Assembly (NCBI RefSeq): GCF_027172205.1
Contig: NC_070611.1
Coordinates: 59,515,979 to 59,579,978 of the forward strand
Origin: Podarcis raffonei
Lineage: Eukaryota > Chordata > Lepidosauria > Squamata > Lacertidae
Direction: 5' to 3'
DNA: 64,000 nt
Notes under the pieces: model-generated
What the model was told of the DNA's origin: nothing
Database searches by the model: none
The model's input: the letters and a program-made list of their open reading frames with translations, nothing else
Translations under genes and position numbers: made by a program
Shown: piece after piece, positions 13,052-24,903 of the stretch
How the letters are laid out: each line of letters begins with the position of its first letter
Numbering within the stretch: the first letter of the stretch is position 1

Positions 13052-16000
13052 TTTGCAGACATAGATAGGATTTGAAGGCTTTTAAAGAACTTCCTGATGG
13101 CACTACTTTGGAAGGTGATGGACTCTCCTTTGTTAAGATTTTTTTAAAGTAGAGGCTGGATGACCACCTACCATGGACATGTAGCAACAGACTTCCTGTG
13201 TTGGCAAGAGGCTGAACTTGATGGGCTTTAGGGTTCCTTCCAACTCTTATGCTTCTATATACAAATCTTTATTACAATTTGAATATCCATTCAATGTGTG
13301 TGGTGACAGTTTCAACACTGTTTTCAATAGGACTTACTCACAGATAAGTGTTTGTAGGATTTCAGTCCTCATCTTCTAGTTACCCCTTACTCTTATTTAT
13401 TTCGTTTAACAAAATTTATATATGCTTACTTGACAGAAGACCTCAAATCATTAGTGGGATGTGCCCGTACTTACTTGTCTCACCAGCATGAAAGAAATAT
13501 GGCAATTTATCTCCCAGAGTTTCCGGAAGGGTCAAGGCATCCTTGAGTTCCCAGAGGGCCTTTCCTCCATCTTCCCAGCCAACCTGAGAAGGAAATTGTT
13601 CTCAATAAGCATTTAATGCTTAGATCTTCTATAGATCAGGAAGAAGAACCTGCACTGAAATGTCATAACTTATGTTTTTATTTTAAAAATCATTTCAACC
13701 CGATGTTCAATTTGTGAAATAAGGTAAAAATAATCTGCAGCCATAACTTTGCGGCAACAAGCATCTTTTTTTATTTCCTTTGTTTCTTAAGTGGACAGAA
13801 CTACACAAGGCACTGAAACATAGGTAAGGAGACCTGCTTACCCATGTTACACTGCACAAGTGAAACATTTCTCATTGAACTGCTCTGAACAGCCCTACCA
13901 TGAAGCAGAGTGAGGTAGCTGCCTCAGGCGGCAAATTCTGAGAGGTAGAAAGTGGCTAGAAAGGTATGCCGGGTGGTCTGTCCTGCAGCCCCTAAGCTAG
14001 CTTGCTGCCGCAACATGGCTGTTGCGCCAATGAGGCAACATGAGATGGCCCACCTCAGGCAGCATGTTGCACAGGGGTGGGAAATCCCGATCTGCCCTCG
14101 GCAGCAGCTTCTAACTCAGCTTTGGGTAAACAGAAGATGTGGCTGAAAGCCATAACCAGGGAGCTGCATTGCTGTTGGTATCCTTCCACCCTGTAGAGAT
14201 GCCATGCCTGTCTGCCTTAAGATCATGGCAGGGTTATAGAGCTCTGGACAAATTTCAGATCCCTTCCAGTTCTTGAATTCCATGATTCCATTTCTTACTT
14301 CACAAGGATTAGTAGGAAGTATTTCCAAGGAATGCCATACATCAAATATATTTCACCTCAGATGCTGCAGCAATTTGTCATGGCCTCAGCTATATGGTCA
14401 AAAGGTACATTACATCGCATGTAAGAGAGTTTTGATAGGATTGTAGCCCAAGGAAACCTGTGTCCACCACCATAAATATCATCTTATTGTGCCCTGCTTT
14501 CCTTCTAACACAAAAAACAAAACCAAGTAAGAAATATAGGAGATTACCAAATCAAAGCCTGCCATAGTTTCCGGGAACTCTGCTCTGAGTGCCACAGCTG
14601 CACAGACAGCTTCTTCAATTTGGGCGACATTCTCATTTCTGAAAATTAACAGGAAGAGAAGAGTACCAAGAGAGGGAGAAAAAAACTAGGTACTGTCTAA
14701 AAAGGCTATTTTCAGATTATGAATTAGCCACTGGATATTTAGATGTTTTCTGTTACATGCATTGGTGTGTACATAATTCTAGCAATGAGTCCACTCTGAA
14801 AGCACACCACATTCACCATCTTTTGTGCACAGATACAAACTTCTCCTGATCAAACTCACAGGAAATCTGTACTTCCCATTTGCTTCAGAGTTGAATTTGC
14901 ACAGCACTAATTGTGTAGTCCTTGTGCCAACCACAAAGCTGACTTCTCCCATTTTCAGAGCAGCTTATTTTTAAAGAGTTTAAAATTCTCTGACCAAAAT
15001 TTGCAAGTTGTTTCAGAAAGAAATAAGTACATAACATGGCCAGCTGACTTAGAGCACAAAAGAAAAGCAAAGAGCAAAGAGGATGGGGCAATCTGCATTT
15101 GAATCAGAGGTCTTACATCAGTGGTGAGGAACCTCCAGTGCCCAGGCCTCCCCATTCTGCCCGCAATGCTATTTTGGCCAAACCACGCCCACTTAGCCTA
15201 ACCCTGGCATCTTATATGATGTCAGGTGTGGGGCAGGTAAAGACACAGCTGAACCAAAAGGGGATTTACAGCTGATTGGTGCCACTTCATTAGCACTGTG
15301 AAAGGTGTTTTGCAAGCTCCCTAAATTAGCTGATCTGTACAGAACCTAAATATTTCTCATTAAAACAGTTGAGTTAGGAGGATTTTTTAAAAGTGCTATT
15401 TCTGATGGACAGAGCAGAAGCTCAGTACTAGCCACTAACCATCTGAGTCAACAAAAGATGTAATACGGAGACTTTTCAATTTTTTTATTAGACTACTGTC
15501 AAATAGAGCTCTTTGCATGCCGAAAGCACACAGTTTTGTTTTTAATACAATCATAGGTATGGAAATTATGTTTTTATATTGATTAAATTAAATTCCCCTC
15601 AGAAGAACTTAAACTCTTCTGCGTGGGTAATAGTGGATGGGGAAATGAGTATATGACAATATGTTGTATATGATAGCGTAACGTTGCTGAGGCTCTCCTC
15701 CACTATTTGTTCAGCTGTCCTTACTTTCATAAGCAAGGGGAAATTTAGCTGAGAGTTTGACTACAGTGTCACCAGCAGAAAATATATCTGTAACCTGTTG
15801 ATGTTCATAGAGGTCCAAAGCTAAAAGGGGTTCATTTTGAAGTTGCTGTACCTAAGCTGTGTCAGAGATTATCAAATACTAAAGGCAGCGGACAACAAGG
15901 TGTGAATGTAACTGCTTTAAAATAAGTCAAAGTATTCTTCCACAAAATGGGGCAACATCTCATCTTAGTTTGAGCCAATCCAAGTAGATTAATATCCCAT

Positions 16001-19000
16001 GCACCCTGTGCTAACATCAAGCCTCTACCCCACTCCCCCTCATGAGCTTCCAAACACCCACCCTCCTACACACCTACCTCTGAGTCTCCAAATCCCTCCC
16101 TCTTCTCTCCCAGCCAAACTCCTATCCATCCACACAGTTGACTGTGGCTCCTATAGCAGCAATAAGTAGAATAGAGGAAATAGAATAGAGGGAGGGAAAT
16201 TGCTTCCCCCTTCTGGAACATGATGTGCTGCTATGCATTAAAATCTGAGCCAGAGAATAATTATAGAATCGTAATGTTCACCTCATATTTGAAGCAAACA
16301 ATACAACTCTCCAAGGTTCATGTTTCTGAGCCAGAGGATACAAGTATTGGCATCATCACAAGGCACTAATATCATAGATTTTTTCAATGAGCACAAATGA
16401 GGTGGGCTTCTTTTCATTCAATTTTCCGAATATGTTTTTGTTAATTTTTCTAAACTGAATGTATTTTTCTCATCTATAATGACCTGCAGTTTCTTTCAAC
16501 AATAAAATGTGAATTAGATAAGTTCAAATATATGTGTTCTGGCAAAGTCATCTAGATATTCCTTACCTGTGTGCTGTGTATATAATCTTTGCACTAACAA
16601 AGTCTGGGTGGTCCTTTACAAACTGTTGGGTTGTGCTTTGATAAACTGCCATAGACCAGGATTTGTCATGCATGGTACCATCCAACTCATATACCTGTGG
16701 GCAGAATAAGCAAACATAAAGGTAAAGGCAAATGAGAGGGCAGTCTGTCATAAAACAAGAAAAGAACAATCGGTACCAGAACTCCTCAAGTTTTGTTCCT
16801 GACTGCAGTTTCAAGCCCAGGTTCAACCATGAGTCCAGCTTTGGACAATAAGCTAAGCCAAACCTTGCTTTAGCTCAGTACATGAATAAAAACAACTGAG
16901 GAGGAGCAAAGTGGCTGCAAACTCCCCTCAAGGAACCTGCACATTCAAGCAGAGAGTTTATCCACACTTCCCCTTGTCCCCCTGCTTTCCCCCAGGGTTT
17001 TCTGTATGTTCCGATTTAGAACTAAACAGTGGTTTTTCACTGGGAAAGGAAGGGGGGATTGCTCAGACTAGTGCCTAGAAAGTCTTTTATTTATAATTTG
17101 TATAATTTATACAAAATACAATTACATAAAATGATAGGAACGTAATGAAGTATTGTTGAAGCAGAAAAACATAGAATCATGGAACTGGAAGGGACCCCAA
17201 GGGTCATATTTCTAGTGCAACCGCCTGCAATGTAGGAAACTCTGCTAAATCATCCATGACAGATGGCCATCCAACCTTTGCTTAGAAACCAGAGTCCAGA
17301 ACCTTCCAAGGGAGAACCATCTTCCATGTATTATAAAAAAGTAAACAACACTTATTTGAGCCCACTTATTTGACAAGGAGGGGGGAACCTACAGAGACAG
17401 TCCAAAAGGCGCACACAGAGTTCTGTATATAGGGGATAATTTTTTTAAAAAAGTGGTCCTCACTGACCAGGTGCAAAAAGATATTGTCAAAGGGAGGAGC
17501 CCTGGATGCCTAGATAAAACACTATAGTCCCACACACCCTTACCTGGGAGTAAGGTCCACTGAACTCAGTGTGGCTTTCTTCTGAGTAGACAGTTATTTA
17601 TGCGATGCAAGTCAGCAGCACCAGATGACCCTGCTCAGCTAGGCTCTGGTGTGGATTGCATCCTGCGCCTTGCAGAGTCAGGTCCAGGCTGCCCTCTCCC
17701 ACCGGCAACAAACCAGAACTGCTCCAATAAAACACATGTGGCAAAAAGGAGTGCTAGGCCCTGGTGGGCTGCCCCCTTACATGCTTGTGATTCACTAAAT
17801 GGATAGGTAGCCACTCAGGATTATTTTTTTTAAAAAAAACAAACGATTTCCCCCCTTCACATCTCATTTCCCTCTGTGGCCCCCTAGCCTCGTGCCCCCC
17901 CATTTACACATTTTTTACCGGGTTCCTCTTGGAATATCCTGGGGGGCCCCAGGGGGCCATATGGCTCCCGGTTGGGAAACACTGCTCTAGACGTTGTATG
18001 ACATATTGGAAATTATTCATTGGGCTGAGGAACTTCTATCTAGCCCTTAGGACTTGCCACACACCTTCTCCTATGGTCACATCCTTAGAAGAATACTTCA
18101 TATCTGACATGAATGCCTTTGAACTCTGATAATACATCTTGGATGCCTGGGCAGATAACAGAGGCGGGTGTGGGAATGTGTGTAGGAACTAGCCTACTGT
18201 ACAAAGGTAAAATTTACACTAGTAGTTTCAGTAACTACTTTTGCCTCTGGCCCTGCCCACCTCTGACGCCCCCAGAAGGTTACCTAGATGGGAATGCAGC
18301 CCTCTGTCTGAAAACGGTTCCCCGACCCTATTTTAAATGTTAAAGTATGATAATCTGCCCTAGATTAATATCCTTGTCTAAGTAATGTCCTGATAGTGGT
18401 CTTTAGCATTGTAATCAACTATCTATTAATATGTGCAAAATCCTATAGGTCATACTCTCAGAATTGACTATATTAATTATCAGCAGCTAATAACATAGAC
18501 CAAATCCTGTGGAGTATTACTTGCCCCCTTTCCCCTAGTTACCAACCCAGTGGCAAGAGGGATGTGTGGAAGGTTGTGGGCATAAGAATAACTAGTAGCT
18601 GAATCTGTGCTGAGAGATCATATAATGAGGTTTTGGGCTACTATCTTCTATCATCTCAAAACAATTAGAATTCTACATATTCCTGAAAGATACTGGGTTT
18701 ATTTAGGCATAAGAGTTAACTACTTTTTGTTTAACTGACATTAGTTTAAATTATCTCTAGACAAGGTTGGAGCAGAGCTAATGGGCAGATGTTAGTGTCA
18801 TAGTTACCAGTCTGGGAAACAAGACATTTTAGGTACCCATTATAATAATATTTTTAAAGTAGTACAACAGGTTTACTCAGGTATTGGTCACCAAGTATCT
18901 CCCTGGATGGGAAGAGGAGCCCCAGGAAAGAAGGAAGGAAGGAAGGAAGGAAGGAAGGAAGGAAGGAAGAAGATTACCGGTGGCAGCATAGCCCTTATCT

Positions 19001-22000
19001 CAGCATATTGTACGTTATCTTCATAGAGCTCCAACAGCCCCTGGTAGAAATAGGCCTTGAACACAGGTGCATAGCTGATAAGGCCAGAAGCAGCGATGAA
19101 GGCATTTTCAAATCTCTTCCAGATGATAGTCTGAGAAGGGTAGGTCACCTCTGGAATATCTGTTACTAGAGTGAGGTTGCTCAACAAACTGGAGGTGGGT
19201 GGGGCGGAGAGGGAAAGAAAAAGAGAGAGAGTTGTAAGACTTTTGTGTCTGTGATCTCAATTGACAGAAACCTAAAACAGTTTCTACTGACTACAACCTC
19301 AAGGCTAACAGTATTCATACAAAAAAAATATTATTTACCCTAACACATGTGTGGTACAATCCTAATGGGTGTGAATTTTTTTAGAAATCAATTCCACATA
19401 ATTTAATGGGGCTTATTCAAGTGTGTTTAAAATTGTAGCCTTAAGAGCATAATCCTGTGCATGTTTACTGTGTTCAGTGAAGCTTACTCCCAGGTAAAGT
19501 GCGCACAGGTTTGCAGGCTAAAGTGTTTGCTGGCAGTTTTGAATGAATATTTATTTATAGCCCACCTTCCACCAAGTGGTCTCAGAATAGCTTACAAAAA
19601 TACAACAATAAAAATATGTATAATATACAATTAAAATAATAAAATAAACACCACCAAACCAGAATAACGAAACACCACCACACAACTCCAATGTGCAGTA
19701 ATGCATTGCCATGTAGGATGTGTTTGATAAGCCCAGGCCAGTATGAAAGTGTGTGATGGGCTTTGGGCTCAGAATTTAGCAGACCCAAGCCCAACTGAGA
19801 AAGCGGACTTTTTTCTTTTCTTTTTGCCCGTTCAACCTCTTCAAGGAATCTCACAGTCTACTGTTTTCCTACAGCAGTGCAAACTCTCCCAAGCCCTTGT
19901 TGAGTGCACCTGCTTGATCATATGTGTGGCAAATGGAGATCTACACCATACATTTTAAGGACAGCCAATGCACATTTAAAGTACATGACTTCCCCCAGAG
20001 AATCCTGGGAATTGCAGTTAGTTAAGGATGCTGGGTATGGTACATCTGTGAGGAGGCAACTACAGTTCCTAGGATTCTTTGGGGAAAGTTATGAGTTTTT
20101 AATGTGCATGGGATGTGCTTTAAGAGTACAGTGTGGATCTGCCTACAGTGACAATAAAAATATAATACTTAGCTAGAGTCCACATGAATAATTCGCCAAT
20201 GCCATACACTGTGAAGGACAGCATGAGAAGGAAAAGAACAAGTGATTAAACTTAACAGAGTGCTGTGTCTATAATAAGGCCGTGGGCCCAACTTTAGAGA
20301 GGACAGTCTTCTATTTTGAAAGGCTGTCCTTTATTTGAAAATGTCTTCTATTTAAGGGTTGCCTAGTCCTGTTGTGGGGCATATATTGTCTATCATACAT
20401 GGACACATCTATTAAGTGCATCCCAGCCTAATAATTCCAGTTTTCCTGCTAACTGATTCTTGTTAATTATTACAGAAACGAGTTTGAACACTTCCCTATT
20501 TATACCAAACACTCAGAAAATATTTTTAACAACCTAATATAGATCCTGTTTTGTATCTAATGATTTCTGTGTTCACTGAACATTGCTGTTGTTGCTTGAG
20601 AGGGACTATAAAACAAGCGTTTTCTCATTTGCGGCTTTTTCTCTGCCTAGTTCAGAGTAAGAACAACATGCCTGTCAGCTGTGGCTTGGCATATATCACA
20701 CACCCATGTGAATAATATGCAAATATGCTCATTGTATGCCACAAAATATGCAAATTATGTCTGAGAGACACTGGCTCGTGCTGTTTCTCCATCAGGACCC
20801 TTAATAATGAACAAGTTGCTTGCTTCTGGCCTAGGCTTCCCTCATTCCTTTGCTATGACAACAGTGGCCACTTCCAAAGAGCAGTTTATGTTTGGTGCTT
20901 TGCCTAATCTCAGCCTAAGGAATTAAAAGTACACATCATCACACATGTGAGATCTGGATTGAATTCATACTTATTATCTTTGTCTAAAAATCTTTATCGT
21001 TCATCAGGAAAATTGTGTTCCTACAGCTTGCAAGTGGCTGAGTTGCCAATTGCCATAAAACAAAGTAGCATTGGGCCTGGTCAGCAGATGGGATGGGAGA
21101 TCACAAAATGGAGTCTGCTTGCCACACATTTAATATGCCAGCTGCTGTTATCCTACCTAAGGAGTTCCTTCCTGTGCTGGGCTGCAGCTATTTTTCACTC
21201 CATTTGGTAGTTTATTACTTTTATTAAACACATTTTTCGGGGGGGGTGTCTTATGTATAAACAAAGAAATCCAGTAGGCCTACCTCATCCAGGGTGATTT
21301 CCCCCCCCCAAAAAAAATAACAACTGCCCACCAGTTGAGGAATTCAGAGTTAAGTTTCCACAGCAACATTAACTCTGCCCTTTTCTGCATGACAATGGGG
21401 GTCTTTCGTTACATTATCACACAAAAGATCGGGCAAGGCAAGAAAGTACTCTGTAAACAATGCCACATAATGGAAAGGAAATGGACCATAGCTAGAGAAG
21501 GGGACACAGAGCAGCATTTTCAACTAGTTTATATATCTGGCAGCAACAGGCATTTCAGGCCTATTCAGAGGAGAACTGCTTATGTGGTGACATAGCAACC
21601 AGGTGACCCTCAAAACCAGGAATCAATGAAGTGCCAGAGGCATCTTTTGCAAACTTATCTGAAGTGCAAGAGCCAAATAATGGGAATTTTAAAAGACAGA
21701 ATCTCCTCAAGCTCAGGGGACAGAGCAAGGTAGGGGGAGGGGAGGATGAGAAAGATCTCATGGTAAATTGGGAGGCAGGAAGATACTATGTAATGTCTTT
21801 TTCACAAGCCTTGGGCAGCATGGTCCTCTGTGGGGCAGAGAGGGCAGAAGTTTGATCCTATGCATGTTTACTCAGATCTCGCCATAATCAACAGGACTTA
21901 CTCCCTGATAAGTGAGCATAAAACTTCAGCTTTACTATAGCACCAATATGTGTTAAGTATACACTCACTGTTAGCTTTTGAGTTAACTTCTAAAGTCTGC

Positions 22001-24861
22001 AGTGTTCTGGCACTAAAGTTTTTGTAACTCAAGCTGCCCTGGTTTTCTCCTCCTTCACCATATACAGCAAACATGAGGAAAGTAAGAGTACATTTGAGAT
22101 AAAAAATAAAACAAGCCCCCAACCCCATTTGAATTAATTGGCTGCTGCTGCTTTGTAAGTAAGAGGATGCAAAGCAGTTGCTATGGCTAGCACATTCCAG
22201 AGAGAGGCGCTATTTTCCTGCCTCCAACCTTCATCTCCTGTAAGCAGAATGCAAAATGTATGTAAAATATGATTTAAACATGGCTGTCTGCCAGGTCTTG
22301 GAACGATTTCAGATTAATTAATTCACTGAATTAATTCAAAAATCTTTCAGGTACACCTATACTTTATGGTAGAACTCTTTATTGGGGATTCTACTTTCAA
22401 CCTCCCTCCATCAGGAGAGCGGTTCATTTATTCCTGCTCTCTGTTCCCTGTTAATTAACTAGTTCTTGATCTACAAGAAGAACTCATCTCTTATTCTATG
22501 ACTGCTAAACTTACTCAGGAGTCTTTGATGATGTACTTTGTTAAAAGGTCAGGTACACAATGTCATCTAGGTAATCACTATTTATATGCTTGTTGATACT
22601 CTCATGAGACAGGAGTTGTTCTTTCATATGCTTGGTTGCTTTATCTTTAACAAGAGTATCCCGGGGACAGAAGTTGAGCCAACAGGCCTGTAATTTTCAG
22701 GATCCCCTTTTAAAAAAATGGTGTCATATTGGCTTCTTTACAGTCCTCAGATACAGAGGCTTATTTTAGGGGCAAGTTGCATATTTCTGTTAGAAGACCA
22801 GCAACTTCACATCTGAGTTCTTTGAGAGCCCTTGAGTGGGTGCTATCTGGACTCAACAATTTGTTGTTGTTTATTTGTCTGTTAGGCCTGGAACTTGGTC
22901 TCTCACCACCACTATTTGCCTCAGTTCCTCAGACTCCTTCCTGTGAAAGTTAGTTCAGGTGCAGGTAACTGCCCTGTATCTTCTGCTGTGAAGATAGATG
23001 CAGAAAAGTTGTTACTTCTCTGCAGTCTCATTATCCTCCTATAGCACACCTTTTACTCCCTTGTCATCCAAGAGTCCAATTGGTATAAAGAAGGCCTTGC
23101 ATTAACAGAGCAAAGTGGATATTCAGATGGAATAAAATTGTAGCATGTACAGTATAAAGTATTTAAATAGCAACCAACTCTTGCTCCAGTTGAATAGGCA
23201 GAATAACAGTGGATTTCATTTGTGACTAATCACAAGCTTTCACCTACCTCTTATCAAATCCAGTTATATCCTTCAGGTTATTACGGTAGGTCTCTAACAG
23301 CACCCACTCAGAGCAATCAGGAGGCAGATCCTTGGGAGGAAGAGGACTGGAGAACTTGAAGCGGACATCCCATAAAGGGGTGAAGCAGATGTAACAGTTT
23401 GGCAGGTAGCTGGCATTGTACACTAGCCAGTCAACACTCAATATAGCATAGTCATGCAAGTGTAAAACACCACCTGTGGAAATGGAGGAGACAAGTGTAA
23501 CAAAACAAGACAGTGCTTGAATAGTACTTGTGAAGGGAGAGGGGAACGGTTAATCATTAATATTATCTACACATAGTAAATTCCGGCACTCTGCTAGGAT
23601 GGCTACACAAGCTCAAACTCAAAAATGCAGTTATTTGCAAAGCCTAAATCAGACAGGTCAGGAGGCCGTTTCCTGTCTAACCAGCTATCTGAAACTGCTG
23701 ATGCTAGCTACAGGTCAGAAGGTCGTTTCCTGCCTAGCCAAAAACTGCTGTCAACTAAAAACCACTAGCAAGATGTTTCCTGCTTTGCTTCTGCTTTAAG
23801 TAATGCAAGATAAGAAGAGATACGAAGGGAATGCTTAGCTAGCAAAAGAAAGACACGTGTACAAGAAGGTGGGAGGGGGTGCTTACTGAGCAGAGAAAAT
23901 GCTTAACCAGCAGAGGAAGTGCTTAGCTAGCAGCCTTAGCCAGCAAATATTGATATGCCCTAAAAGGGAATGAGTTGAAAACTTGCCAAGCTGATTGGGG
24001 AAGTTTCGGGGGGAGGTATGGGAGGAGGGTGAATGCTTTCAGGTATAAAAATGCTTGCTGAACATGGTAACAACACAGTCAGATTTCAGAAACTATATTC
24101 TGCTGACTGTCTCTGTGCACAGATTTGCAATAAAACTCTTTTCTCCAAAGAAGAAACTTTCCTGGAATTTTTTATTCTCTTCTCGGTCCTGGGGACGCGG
24201 GTAAGCAATTCTCTGGCAAAGTAAAGGGCCTAAGCCTACACTTGGAAAAACTGAAGTTATCTATATTGTCATGGTATTAGTGATGATGTGACTGTGATGG
24301 GATAAGCCAGGTCAACAATACATTTTCCTGCCTGAGACAAGACAAGAATATCCCCCAATCCCATTCCACATACAGGAAGCACATTTACTGACATGAATCT
24401 TACTTCAACACTGGTGAATGGACTGCATCCTCCAGCACAAGTAACCATCGAAATAAAAAGTTTTGCAGAGTGCTGGAAAGAATTTCAAACAGTCAAAAAT
24501 GACAAAAGAAGATGATCCAGTTCAGTCTCACAGGCAATACCAACATTTGAGTGAAGCTGATGGGCTTTGGCAAAAGCTCAGCCCATGCTGATGCTTGAAT
24601 AGAAATTGACTGGTAGCCCTTGGGAATATTGTACTGCTACACAGGTAGGTGTGTGTGTGTGTGTGTGTGTAAATAATTTTGGCCATATTAAAAAAAGGAA
24701 AATATTAAATAATTATATTAAAATGGTAAAAAACAAGGCAAAGTATTAATAATTTTAAAATTACGGTAATACTTTACATTGTTTTTAACTGTATATGTAA
24801 TAGTATACTTTTATTGTGTTTTATGTGCTTTGTTTTCTTCTTATCTTCTCTCCTGGTCATT

Positions 24862-24903
<42 letters not shown>

